Shown: positions 42,713 through 53,916 of the stretch, in pieces | Numbering within the stretch: position 1 is the stretch's first letter | How the letters are laid out: each line of letters opens with the position of its first letter | Source: Cutaneotrichosporon cavernicola | Lineage: Eukaryota > Basidiomycota > Tremellomycetes > Trichosporonales > Trichosporonaceae | NCBI RefSeq assembly: GCF_030864355.1 | Contig: NC_083398.1 | Location: forward strand, 62,001-126,000 | DNA length: 64,000 nucleotides | Reading direction: 5' to 3' | The notes under the pieces: generated by a model | Database searches by the model: none | Seen by the model: the letters and a program-made list of their open reading frames with translations, nothing else | Told to the model about the DNA's origin: nothing | Program-made: the position numbers and the translations under genes

Positions 42713-43940
42713 GTCGGAGCGTAAGATTTGTTTCGGCGCAACGCTCGGGCGCCTGAGGCCGAGGTGTTAGCGCCGCAGAGGGGTGGTCGGGAGGGGTTGG
42801 ATGGGGATGAATGCGGGGAGGACGGTATGAGGTATGATGTTGATGTTATGTTAGGGGATGTTAGAGGTGGAGAGTGGTGTTAGATGCCAGGTAGGGTGAG
42901 GGCCAAAGTAGGTGGTAACAGAAGGATGTCGCTTTGCTTGAACAGAGACTGGATGACGCGCCAGGGTGCGGGTCGTTTATAGGGGCGGCACAGATAAGGA
43001 CCCGGGTCACTTCCACTTACTCCCCTGTGACCGCTGTTTGGGATGTGGTTATGGTTATGGTTGTGGAGCGGCCGGTAGGGAGCAGACAGCAAAGGATGGC
43101 GTGTCTGTGGGTGTGTCTGGGAGAGAGAGAGGGTAAACGAGATGGATGAAGAGAAGACCAGAGTCCAGATAAAAGGATTTTGAAGAAAAGGATTCATAAT
43201 TGATCGACTGTACTTTGTATTCATTCTCCTTTAACTTATCGACTCGTGACTGACCTCGCCAAGAACCCCGCGGGAGTGACAAACACTAACATGAACCTCC
43301 CATTCCACCAATATCCTCAAGCGCGAATACATGTCAATAATGAGTAGCGCTGTCTGCATACGACAACCTGCCACACGTCACATGCAGAACTCGGCGGAAT
43401 GCTCATGCACAACTAGTACCTAGACCACGGACGACCCCGTTTCATCTTTGACAGCGTGGAAAAGAGCACGGCCGCTGCAACGTGTAGAAGCGTCACGGCG
43501 GCCTCCTCCACAGGCCGCATATCTCCTATCGCCTGGTGGGGCCTCGGTCAGTGCGACGTGAATAGAGTCACCAACGCGATCGGCGAGTGTGAGATCCAGG
43601 CGAGCGGTGCAGCCAGTGCTTGTGGGTGTGTGTGGCTCGTGAGGTGCTGCGCAACGCAATCTCTGAGAAGCAGTGTGTGCAAAATATGAAGCCTCTTGGA
43701 CGCTTCTTGAACTCATCGTTGCACTTGGTAAGGTGGCCAGTATGGATTCTGTATGGTTGCCCACCCAATGCCAAGTGGACTACCCAGGTGGAGGTCGCGT
43801 ACATCACGTGACACCTCCATTGCCACTCTAAAACGCCGCGGGATTTTGAAACTAGTTTTGGCTGCTGGGTTGCGACGGCCGGGGGGAAGGTTGTCGAGGT
43901 CGCAGTCTGTGGAAATCGTCAACCAGCAAGACTAGTCGAG
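42713..43940. other. Divergent promoter region between the mitochondrial carrier and eL15 genes
   Basis: About 1.2 kb. No gene is supported. The stretch 43790-43940 just before the eL15 ATG probably holds its promoter, but no confident element was found. Confidence 0.45.
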
Positions 43941-44692
43941 ATGGGCGCCTACAAGTGAGTAGCAGCGAGCACAACAACAGCGCTGACAACAGGTACCTTA
44001 CGGAGCTCTACACCAAGAAGCAGTCGGATGTCCTCCAGTTCGTCGCACGTGTGCGCTGCTGGGAGTACCGTCAGCTCGCGGTCATCCACCGCGCGGCCCG
44101 CCCCTCGCGCCCGGACAAGGCGCGCCGTCTCGGCTACAAGGCCAAGCAGGGCTACGTGATCTACCGTGTCCGTGTCCGCCGTGGTAACCGCAAAAAGCCC
44201 GCTCCCAAGGGTGCCACCTACGGCAAGCCCGTCCGCCAGGGTGTCAACCACCTCAAGTACCAGCGTGGTCTCCAGACCACCGCTGAGGAGCGTGTTGGCC
44301 GCCGCTGCGGTAACCTCCGCGTCCTCAACTCGTACGAGGTCGCTGCCGACGGTGTCTACAAGTTCTACGTGAGTCGAGAGTTGCTGCAGCAGGACAAGCA
44401 AAAGTTTGCCTGGCAGTCTTGCGAACAAAAGCGAGCGTGCAGAAAGAGCAAGAGCAATCCCCGCTAACATTACCAGGAGGTCATCCTCATTGACCCCTCG
44501 CACAAGGCGATCCGCCGCGACGCCCGCATCAACTGGATCTGCAACCCCGTCCACAAGCACCGCGAGGCTCGTGGCCTTACTTCGGAGGGCAAGAAGAACC
44601 GTGGTCTCGGCAAGGGCTCCAAGTACAACCACACCCCCCAGGCCGCCACCTGGCGCAAGCACAACACGCTCTCGCTCCGCCGCTACCGGTAA
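43941..44692 (+). CDS. RPL15: 60S ribosomal protein eL15
   Basis: Exons 43941..43954, 43993..44368 and 44477..44692 give 201 residues, close to the normal 203-204. The sequence follows the family throughout: [96 protein letters not shown], then [21 protein letters not shown] and a basic tail ending LSLRRYR. The first exon is only 14 nt, typical of fungal ribosomal protein genes. The introns are 38 and 108 nt; the second was checked for box C/D snoRNA motifs by eye and none were found. Confidence 0.96.
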
Positions 44693-45438
44693 GCGGCTCG
44701 CTAGCGCCTGGGCGCCCGCGGCCTGGACGTGCGAACGCTTGTTGTGGGAGGACGGTGTATTGGGGGCTACGGTCTTCCGTGAGGGATGCATTCTGTACAT
44801 CCAACCGTGTGGGTGGTGGAGTCAGTGGGACGTCGTTGGGAGAGAGGAGCGGAAGAAGCTTATGATGGGGAGAATTGGAGGACTGGACTGGGAGGTGATG
44901 AACGAGGCAGAGAGGTGTGCGGTCGTACTAGCGGAGCATCTAATCGACATCTACATCTGCGTCAGAGCTCCTACGACTTGGAAAGGTCCCACGAGGATAT
45001 GTGGAACCCAGAGTGGACTGCTCGAATTGCCACCCAACCGAAGTCTAGGGAAGCTGAGTTCGACAAAGTGTTGCGCGTGGCACCATCAACAGCAACACTG
45101 ACACTTTCACTTACATATCCCCTGCAAGGTCATAGACGCCATGTCATTCTCGCTGCTCTCTTCTGCATCCCACTTGTACACGTACATGTATAGCGTTTCC
45201 TGTAACAGACAGACAGCTGGGTGGTGAGCTCCAAGTCAGGTGAATCTTCAGGCACGAAATCAATCGTAACTCTCGGTGATAAATCACGTGCCCTAACACG
45301 GGACCAATTCCCATCTCACCCCATGCCTGCCTGGTTGTAGGAAGGTTCCGTTGGGTGGCAGTCTGGGCGGACAGAGGTAGGTAGGTCTACAAGCTCGTCG
45401 ACGTCCGCTCCAACCTTCAACACCCCGACTACCCAAAA
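44693..45438. other. Intergenic region between the two ribosomal protein genes
   Basis: About 750 bases. The same-strand neighbours suggest the right half contains the uL11 promoter. No supported element. Confidence 0.45.
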
Positions 45439-46471
45439 ATGCCTCCCAAGTTCGACCCCTCCGAGGTTAAGGTGGGTACGACGACGGCCAAGGCAGCGAC
45501 GCTTCGGAACGGGCGCGAGATGTTGCGCGAACCGTTGAAGCTGGGCGTTGGAGGAGGAAGAATTTGGGTCAATGTGCTGGTGCTGACGCTTGCTCCTCTG
45601 AACTCGGACTCGAACTCAACTCGAACACGGCTCGATCTCGCGCGTACTCCCCTCCCTTCCTCTCAACTCCCCTCTCTCGATTGATCCTCGCGAACCCACA
45701 AACTCGAACCAACGAACGAATCTGAATCTGAATCTGTGAAATCTGCACTCTGCACAACATGACAGATCATCTACCTCCGTGCCGTCGGTGGTGAGGTCGG
45801 TGCCTCTTCGGCGCTTGCCCCCAAGATCGGTCCTCTTGGTCTCGTGAGTGGGAGGAAGCTTGAGCTGGTTTGGCTGTGGAACTTGGAATTCCACTGGGCC
45901 GCCAAACTAGCCATCAACCGACGAGGTGAACTACGCTAACAAATAGTCGCCCAAGAAGGTCGGAGAGGACATTGCCAAGGCGACTGGCGACTGGAAGGGT
46001 CTCCGTGTGACCGTCCAGCTCACCATCCAGAACCGTCAGGCTGCCGTCTCGGTCGTTCCCTCGGCCTCGTCGCTTGTCATCAAGGCGCTCAAGGAGCCCC
46101 CCCGTGACCGCAAGAAGGAGAAGAACATTATCCACTCGGGTAACATTCCCCTTGACGAGATCTACAACGTGAGTTGTGTGTGTACGAGCGGGTGGCTAGT
46201 CGAGGAAGAGTTGGTGCAAGTTTTCCTTGACGAACTTGACGTCAATTCTCTTCTACATGGTCGCCTTGCTCGCCTCACGCTTGGCGCTCAATCCAACTAA
46301 CCCCAGATTGCCCGCAAGATGGCCCACAAGTCGATGGCCAAGGACCTCGCTGGCGGTGTTAAGGAGATCCTCGGGACGGCTCAGTCGGTCGGCTGCACCG
46401 TCGACGGCCGCCCGCCCCACGACGTCATCGAGGCTATCGACGACGGCGAGATCGTCGTTCCCGACGAGTAG
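45439..46471 (+). CDS. RPL12: 60S ribosomal protein uL11 (yeast L12)
   Basis: Exons 45439..45471, 45766..45843, 45947..46168 and 46307..46471 give 165 residues, the expected length. Landmarks: [74 protein letters not shown], and the C-terminal rRNA-binding domain with [16 protein letters not shown]. The introns (294, 103 and 138 nt) are longer than elsewhere in the window, as is common in ribosomal protein genes. The protein sits at the GTPase-associated centre of the large subunit. Confidence 0.96.
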
Positions 46472-46774
46472 ATGTGCTCTCGGCGGGAGAGCGTGTACGG
46501 TTAGTCGGGCATGCATGAGGCTTCTCTACGGGCGCGTCGCCGATGAAGACGGCGGCAGGATTGTTGATGGGGATGTGGTCAAGGAGAGAGCGCTTGTCAG
46601 CGGATCCGAGGGAGCAGGCAGACGAGGAAGACAGATGCGCTTGTTGACAGGGAGGGGCTGTGATCGGGATTGCGGTGGTGAGGTGGGCCGCGATTGCTGC
46701 AACACTCGAACAAGTCTGTGCATACCAGGCCTACAGTCTTCCATCCGTTACAGAACTAGGCTACCTCCATCGAC
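46472..46774. other. Convergent intergenic region
   Basis: 303 bases between the 3' ends of uL11 and the dehydrogenase-like gene. No hairpin terminator is expected in this organism and none was seen. Confidence 0.45.
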
Positions 46775-48001
46775 CTACGCACCCTCGTACTTCTCCAGGC
46801 GCGTCTGTTGTCAGCTTGGTTCAACCAGCCTCAACTGGCCCTACTACCCACCTTGCCTGCAAAGGGCGGCTGGCCACTGGCAATGCGCTCGCCGGCAACC
46901 AGGGCGGTCCAGTCATAGTCGGCTCTGCCGATGGCACGCGCCGTCGTGAGGTGCTGTTGCGCGACGTCGATCGCCGGCATCGGCACATTGTGTGCATCCG
47001 CCAGCTGGCGGATATGCTTGGCATCGGCGAGTCCACCAGCGACAGTGAACCCGCCCGTCGCGTCAAATTTGTTGTTCCGAATCCGCTCAGCGTAGCGAAT
47101 AAGGCTAGCGCTCCCATGCTGCTCGCGAATGAGCTCAACGAGCTGGGAAGCGTCTGCGCCAACGGCTTCGCAGAGAGTAAACGCCTCGCTCATGAGCTCG
47201 ACAAAACCGAGCTCGAGCGCATTACCGACGAGCTTGAACGACATTGCGCGTTCGACGTTGGCGCCCATGTCCATCACCTTCTTGCCGATACCGGGACACA
47301 AGGTGTGCGCGACACTCTTCTTAGCAAAGTAGTCGCCGGCGATAGCGAGGACGAGGTCGGCGCGCTCGGCGGCACGCGGCACGCCAAACACGGGGCATGC
47401 GATGAAGCTGCGTCCAGGCTTGGAGCTCGCCTGCCGCTCGAGCTCGCCCGCAAGCGTCGGGTATGTCTTATCAGTTGAGCACCAGAGAAAGGCGACGTAC
47501 AGTGGACATGTCGACAAACGTCGTATCGTGTCCAACTTCCGCAGTAAACAGCACTGCATACACTTCCTTGACGGCCTCGTCGTCCTTGAGGCTCGTCACC
47601 ACGACGTCAGCCCTATCGTCAGCCCCTTGCAGAAAGGCCTATGAGGGCGCACTCGTTGACAATGTCTTTGAGGTCCTTGATGACCATGTACGCCGACTCG
47701 TGCACCCCTCTGTCGGCCGCCCACGTCTTGAAGGCCGGCACGCCATCCGCGTGGCGGTTCCACACCCGCAGCGGTGGGGCCGAGTGGGTCGCCAGCGTGC
47801 GCGCCAGGTTGGTCGCCATGCGTTTACCCATCTCACCGAGACCCAGGAACGCCCACCGCTTCCCACGCAGCGCCGGGGTTACCGGTCTGTCGTGAGCTTT
47901 TGTTCTTGTACAGAATAAACAGGTTAGACTTGCCTGGAGAAGGGGATGGGTTCAACTTCGGGCGGAGCGGGAGTCGAGGGAGAGCGCTGCATGGATGTCA
48001 T
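46775..48001 (-). CDS. NAD(P)-binding beta-hydroxyacid dehydrogenase-family protein
   Basis: Five exons (47934..48001, 47653..47886, 47501..47612, 46852..47466, 46775..46804) give 352 residues. The Rossmann motif is FLGLGEMGKRMATNL (GxGxMG). Then come ADVVVTSLKDDEAVKEVY, the substrate-loop equivalent ACPVFGVPRAAERADL, the catalytic-Lys helix FKLVGNALELGFVELMSEA and a C-terminal helical domain. This is the 3-hydroxyisobutyrate / 6-phosphogluconate dehydrogenase superfamily; the exact acid is unknown. Intron 1 (47887..47933) begins GCAAGT, a GC-AG intron. Intron 2 (40 nt) is required to reach ADVVV. The last exon adds TRLEKYEGA after a 47-nt intron. The introns are otherwise GT-AG. Confidence 0.88.
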
Positions 48002-48314
48002 GGTGGTTAGATGATCAGAGATATGTCAATGGAGAGTGAGTACAAGATACATACCATTCCCTTATTTCTCACGAGCTCAACCTCGTATGCCGCCTCGGTT
48101 CTCAGTTAAAGAGATTGTACAGTGGTATGGTGGCCATTGTGCATAGTCGATGACGAGATAAGGCATGACGTTTCTGACAGTGGACGCTTTTACGTACAAC
48201 CCACGTGTCACAACTGCGCCCTGGGACCCCACTCCTCAGATGTCCACCTGTCTTGTAAGTCATGTCAACGCAGCGCGACTACCAATCTTCCTCCATCACA
48301 CCGACCACACAACC
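48002..48314. other. Divergent promoter region
   Basis: 313 bases shared by the dehydrogenase-like gene (- strand) and the ankyrin gene (+ strand). No TATA element stands out. Confidence 0.45.
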
Positions 48315-49253
48315 ATGACCAGGGCACCAGCGCGCGCAGCGCCCCCACCGCCTCCAGCCGAGAACGGCGACGGCGCTTCGGCGAGTAAGTCCACACATCG
48401 CACACGGTGCACGGTGCACCGTCCCCTAGCCATTGCCAGCACGATGCGCCACTCAACCCTCGGCACTGACTGCTGACCGCAGACGAGCGCCTCCTCGCTG
48501 CAGCCAAGACGGATAACGAGGACCTGCTGCAGAGCGCGTTTGATCACAACGTCAACGTCAATCACCAGGACGGGTAGGCGCTTGGTCGTGCACACTGACG
48601 CGCCCGCAGGCTGGGCAACACTGGTGAGCTCTCTGGATAGGTCGAGCTGACAGCAGCACTCCACTACGCGTGCGTCCAATCCAGCTTATCTGGCCTTACG
48701 TCCAAGCTGACGACAGTGTCCTCCACGGCTCCACCGATGTGCTCGAGCACATCCTCGACCACGACCACTGCGACCCAGACATCCGTAACCGCCTCGACGG
48801 CGACACGCCTCTGCACATTGCGGTGCGGCAGCGCTGGGACGACCAGCCTGGCATGCGGTTGTATCTCGGTGCGTGCGGGCCGAGGCTTCCTCGCTTCCTC
48901 GCTTCCTAGCTTCCCTGCTCCCCTGCTTAGGAAGCTGACACCAGTGGGCTCGCTCCTCGAGGCCGGCGCGGGCATGCTGTACGCTACGCTACAGTTTGAG
49001 GTAAAGCTAACCCCAGCATCAAGAATCGCCACAACGAGCGCGCCGTCGATCTCCTCCCGCCATACCGCGAGGGCGCGGACCCGAGCTCGGACGACGAAAA
49101 GGTCCGCGCGATGATCCGACGCGCGCAGGCGGAGACGCAGGTCGCTGAGGCTGGTGATGTTGTCGAGGGTGAGTTATGAGATGGTAGCCCAGAGCTGATG
49201 CAGACGACGACGACATTTTTGACCCCAACGACGTCGCGTCCGACTCAGACTAG
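48315..49253 (+). CDS. Small ankyrin-repeat protein, eight exons
   Basis: Exons 48315..48384, 48483..48573, 48610..48623, 48657..48669, 48717..48868, 48945..48978, 49017..49168 and 49204..49253 give 191 residues. A Pro/Ala-rich start precedes ankyrin repeats: ERLLAAAKTDNEDLLQSAF; LGNTALHYAVLHGSTDVLEHIL; DGDTPLHIAVRQR; LLEAGAG then IKNRNERAVDLLPP. An acidic tail follows (DDDDIFDPNDVASDSD). Two exons are only 14 and 13 nt; they are needed to spell GNTALHYAVLHG. The architecture resembles small cytosolic chaperone-like ankyrin proteins such as Yar1, but the match is not specific enough to name it. Confidence 0.82.
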
Positions 49254-50236
49254 AGTGTGCTTAGAGCTATGTGAAGGGTAGATGGCTGTTGATATTGGCT
49301 GCAGAGAGGAGATGGCCGAGTAGCGCTGTGTGCTGTGCAGGGCTGGGGGCGTCAGAGGGGGTGTACGGGGCGCGGAGGGTGCTTGCCCATCAACTTGTGC
49401 GAGAATGTCTGCAAAGTTGTAGCAGGTGCACTAGACAGAGATCTGGACGCTGCTTCATGCTTCAGAATCCAGAATCCAGCCCGCTCATACTGCCCCACAC
49501 GGGTGACAATGTAGTGTGGACCAGCTGCATTCTTTCCATCATCTGCCAGAGTACCAAGGACGTGCACACGAGCGGCACACGAGCAGCTGAGCACCGGAAT
49601 CGGCGATTCATGACGTGAACGACCATACAGTCGCAGAACAAGCAAGTGATGCAAACTAGATGTACGAGACAATGCACAAGAGTGCAACGTCAAAGTCACC
49701 CTGTCCATTGTTTTAAATCAGAGTTGGGACCGTACGGTAACAAGGCTGATATAATGGCTGAGCTGCCATAACCATGGGGGCGGCCAACTTTGCGCGGGGG
49801 TATATATACCCCCATCATCCTCCCTTTTGGTCGGCTCATCCCCCAACAGTGGGTTTTACCATCCACCCACTCTCCAACACCTCACCACCCCATTCTGCAT
49901 CCATCTCATCCATCCCTCTAACTGCATCCTCTTGTCCTCGCTGCATCCCCATCTCGTCCACCCACTCGTAATACCCACGGCCTAGGTTGCGCGCGCCGAA
50001 AAAGCTGGCTATAAAGGCTTGAAAACAGCCAGTCGCCACCCAACACACGACAAACACCCGACGAGTCCCTCCCAAACACCCTCCATCCCCCCATCTCCTC
50101 CTTCTTCGAGCCTCTCCAACCCGCTCCGAGCCCTTGAACCCAACCCAACCCCTGTAGAACTCCACTTCACTTGCTCACCTCGCGCTCGCCTCAGCCTCCG
50201 CAAACACTCACCGTCACACCACACCAAACCACCACA
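49254..50236. other. Upstream region of the TBP gene
   Basis: About 980 bases. It contains the palindromic TATA element at 49796-49813, followed by about 420 bases of CA/CT-rich leader before the ATG. That leader could contain a non-coding first exon or intron. Confidence 0.5.
49796..49813 (+). promoter_or_regulatory. Palindromic TATA element upstream of TBP gene
   Basis: GGGGGTATATATACCCCC is a perfect 18-bp palindrome: TATATATA flanked by G5 and C5. It is the best TATA element I saw in the window and lies about 424 bases upstream of the TBP start codon. Because it is symmetric it could bind TBP in either direction. Confidence 0.6.
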
Positions 50237-51313
50237 ATGTCCAACCTTGCGGTGCCCTCTTCCGCCGACGGCTCGTCGGACACGTACGGCAAGAACGGGG
50301 CACCCATCCGCCCGCCCGCGAGCGTGCCCGAGATCACGGCGGTGCAAGGCATCGTCCCCGTGCTCCAGTATGTCTCCCCCTTCTTGTGAAGGGAGGGATG
50401 CTTACACACAGGAACATTGTCGCGACCGTCAACCTCGAATGTCGGCTGGACTTGAAGACGATTGCGCTGCACGCCCGTAATGCCGAGTACAATCCCAAGG
50501 TGAGTAGGGTGGCGGAGCATGGAGTGGTGGAGTGTCGAGTGTCGAGTGATGGGAGGTTACATAGTTGAATGTTTGTGCGGAGCAGTGGTGGGATGTGGGC
50601 CGCATTCTCACGGCTTGGGCTCGACCTCTTCATCTTGATCTGTGGCTCTTCATGAGGCGTAGTCTCCCTGTGGTTGAGCCCCGTCCCAGAACCTGCTTCG
50701 TTCCCTCTATGATAGCAGGAAGTCACTTCACATCTGTGTATATCTGGCAGCCCCTCACGCACCTGCTATCCCCGCTCGCCCGCTAACACCAGCGTTTCGC
50801 CGCCGTCGTCATGCGTATCCGCGACCCCAAGACGACCGCTCTAATCTTCGCCTCGGGCAAGATGGTCGTGACCGGCGCAAAGTCCGAGGACGACAGCCGC
50901 CTCGCGTCACGCAAGTACGCGCGCATCATCCAGAAGCTTGGATTCGACGCCAAGTTTGCAGAGTTCAAGATCCAGAACATTGTCGGCTCGTGCGACGTAA
51001 AGTTCCCCATCCGCCTTGAGGGCCTCGCCTTCTCCCACGGCGCCTTCAGCTCGTATGAACCAGAGCTGTTCCCGGGCCTCATCTACCGCATGATTAAACC
51101 AAAGGTCGTGCTCCTCATCTTTGTGTCGGGCAAGATTGTGCTCACCGGCGCCAAAGTCCGCGAGGAGATTTACATGGCCTTTAACCTGATTTACACAGTC
51201 TTACTCGGTGAGTTGCAGCGAGGCGTTGACCAGCTATGCACTCGGACTCTTTTGAGCTGGCTCAGCCTCACCCACACATACCGCTGACAACAGAATTCCG
51301 CAAGGAGTCCTAG
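50237..51313 (+). CDS. SPT15: TATA-binding protein (TBP)
   Basis: Exons 50237..50367, 50412..50499, 50793..51207 and 51294..51313 give 217 residues. A short non-conserved N-terminus (to [19 protein letters not shown]) leads into the two-fold TBP core. Repeat 1 is [56 protein letters not shown]. Repeat 2 is [54 protein letters not shown]. The end EFRKES comes from a 20-nt last exon. TBP nucleates transcription by all three RNA polymerases. The second intron is long (293 nt). Only one copy is seen here. Confidence 0.97.
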
Positions 51314-51688
51314 TGGTACCTAGACGCTAGATCCACATCACCTCAGCCTACCCGACCCCATCCCATCACTCATCCTCCCGCTCTCCTCACTGCATCGCGC
51401 ATCGCCCGAGCGCCGCCGGCCTCGAAGCCACCCGTCCCCGTCCGTCTCGTCTGCTTTTTTTTTTCTTACTGGTTGAAACAGTATTGGCATGAGTCGGGTC
51501 TGTACCATGTCATGCAATCTATACATGTACTGGGGTGTTGGGGTGGTGGGGTGGCGAGCAAGGGAGTGCTGCGTGTGCCGAACGTGGACAAGTCTATGGT
51601 GGTGATGGTGGTGCTCTACGTAACTGGCGCTTTTCTCGACGGCTCTGGTAGCTCTCAAGAGTATAGTATAACATGGCGCGTACAACTG
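51314..51688. other. Convergent intergenic region
   Basis: 375 bases between TBP and the CaaX protein gene, with a short T-run near 51458-51467. Nothing else. Confidence 0.45.
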
Positions 51689-53916
51689 CTACATGATGAC
51701 ACACGCACACCCACCTGTCTTGATGTCGTCCTCGTCCCTCCGCTTGCGCCCGTGCTTTCCATCCCGCGGGCTTTTGGGGCTCGTGGACATCGCGATATCC
51801 ATTGGCCGCGGGAACGGCTGCTGCGCGTGCTGCCCGTGCGCGTGGATCGGCGGCACAGGTGCCGGCCCCTGGACCTGCTGGGGCACAAACGGCTGTTGCA
51901 GTGGCTGTGGCGATGATGGCACACTTTTTCTGCCGGCTGCTCTGGGGGGACGTGCTGGCGCCGGCTCTAACTGCATAGGCGGGTTGCGGATCGGTACCAT
52001 TTCGATATTCTCCGCATCCTGGCTTCGGCTACTGCGCTTGCTCTGCGCCGGTGCCCCAAAGTCGTCAACGGTCCACTGCATTGCGCCCGCCGCGGCGCGG
52101 TTGGCCGCAAAGTCGTCCTCGGACAGGCCTTCTTTGACGCGCTGCCGCTCCCAGCGTACCGGTTTACCGTCCCTGTCCCACTCGACTGCGAGGAGGTCGT
52201 CCTCGTGTGGTTGGGTCGACCCGAAACTGTACGAACCCAGACTGTAGTTCGCGCTGTGGCTGTACCTGTGACCCTGCTCGAGACTGTGTCCGTTCTGCGA
52301 GACTGTGATACCCGTCTTGCGAGCGACGGTGGGGAGCACCACATCGTCCCAGTCTGCGCCTTTGGGTGGCGTAAACGTCGTTTCTGGGGGGACAAAGTGG
52401 GCGGCTATTCCGAGCTTGGACTGTGACTGGGTTGGCGGGGATGGGTTCGTGCGGTTCGATAGGCTGTTGGACCGCGCGTTCGTCGAAGAGCGCGGTGCGG
52501 CTCGTCGTCCCGCTGGTGGCGTGGAGAGGGTCGGCGCTGGACGCCGCTGTACTGCTGCCAACTGTGCCGTGTCGCTCCCGTGTCTCCGTCGTGGCATGCT
52601 CTTTGAACGCCCGTCAGGTGAGGTCGAGTACGACGCTGCGCGCCCCAACCCGTCCTTACTCTTGGGCGTGACAGAGTTGGGGTCGAGCGGCACAGAGCCG
52701 GCGCGCGGCTTGATGCCTTTGCGCGCAGCTGCTGCGCCGGTTGGGACGGAGGCAGGACCAGCACCATTATAAGCGCCACTGGGTAAGGATGGGCGTGGCC
52801 GCTGCTTTGGCGGGCGGATTTTCGACACTGGCGCGCTCACGCTGGCAGAACCAAAGCTAGATGGAGGCGTTGAGCCTGGGGTGACATTCGCAAATGTTGC
52901 CGAGTTTGGGGTACGTGGGGCTCGCTGTGCGCTCGCATATCGCTCGTGCGCACGGACCTCTAGCTCGTCTTCAATTTCAGCTAGTGCAGCGTCGAGGTCG
53001 ACACGGAAAGGAGGCAACTCGTCCGCTAGGCGTTCCGTGCCATCGGGGAATTCGGGGGAGGGAGAGCGCGGAGAAGATCGCGTGCGCGGTTTGAGGACAG
53101 GGATGCCGCTGACACTGCCTGGAAGGCCGACGGCCTGCGGAGCACGCGTGCTTACGGACATGTCGTAGGTGGCTAGGTCGCCGGGGAAAGCCTGTCGTGG
53201 AGAGTAGGGAACAGTAGTGAGGGCGGACTCGAGGGCACGAGCGTGGTCGACCAAAGGGAGAGGCGGCAGCGGAGGCGGGGACGTGTCCGCTAGAGTCTCG
53301 ACTTCCTCTGCCGCCGACGCAGAATACGCCCTTGGTCGCTGTGGGATGCGGGAGTGACCGGCGCCAGCTCCAGAGGTCGGCGTGGACGGGGTTGTCGGAC
53401 GGGAACGGGAAGCGGTGGCGGCCGGCTGAAACTGGTGCTGAGACTGCGTGAAAGAACGCGCGCGCGCTCTGTGGTTCTGCGGCGGGTTGGGATTGTTGAT
53501 AGGTGATGGCTTGGCTTTGGAGGGGGAGCCTGAGCGCGAGCGGGGCCTCACAGGTGAAGCCGGGCGCGACTTTGGCTTTGAAGGAGACGGCGGCGTCCGC
53601 TTTGGCTGTGCCGCACGCACCGGCGGGTTGCAACGTTTCTGCGGCGATGACGGTGGGGGGTCGACTGCAATGAAACTGGGAAAGCTGGAGTAAGGACTGT
53701 GGGAGCCAGAGCCAGAGGCGTTTCGTAGCGCGTGATGGTATGCCTGAGTGTGTGGGAGTATGGGATCGTTGTCGTGGTCGTGTGCCGAGGGTGTGTGGGC
53801 CGAAGTGGACGCCGAAACTGAGCGGGAGCGCTGTCGCGCAGGGGAGGACGAGGAGAAAGTGGGGGAGGGCGAGTCGTATTGGTGCGAGTGCGAGGGGGAG
53901 GGAGAGAGAGAGAGAG
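51689..53916 (-). CDS. Disordered Ser/Pro-rich protein with C-terminal CaaX box
   Basis: The frame is open from 53916 to the stop at 51689 (about 740 codons). The protein is low in hydrophobic segments and rich in Ser, Pro and Arg (SPVRPRSRSGSPSK; RSRPTTPSTP). One better-ordered block near the C-terminus includes DDLLAVEWDRDGKPVRWERQRVKEGLSEDDFAANR. The last residues, GGCACVIM, form a CaaX prenylation motif (CVIM, expected farnesyl), so the protein is probably membrane-attached. The start is unresolved. There is no ATG in this frame upstream of 53161, and none in any frame for several hundred bases. A 3' splice site at 53917 (CACCAG, with CTGAT before it) suggests an upstream exon I cannot place. 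The minimal ATG-started product is 51689..53161 (490 residues). Confidence 0.68.

Noticed and set aside
44369..44476. Possible snoRNA in the second intron of eL15
   Set aside because: No convincing C box (RTGATGA) or D box pair, and no H/ACA layout.
43949..44800. 283-codon - strand open frame
   Set aside because: Antisense to the eL15 gene, covering its introns too; no family features.
45472..45765. Possible snoRNA in the 294-nt intron of uL11
   Set aside because: The intron is long, but no RTGATGA and CTGA pair in the right order was found.
51338..51685. His-rich frame on the - strand near 51600
   Set aside because: It comes from a short GGTGGTGATGGTGG repeat; no start context, splice support or homology.
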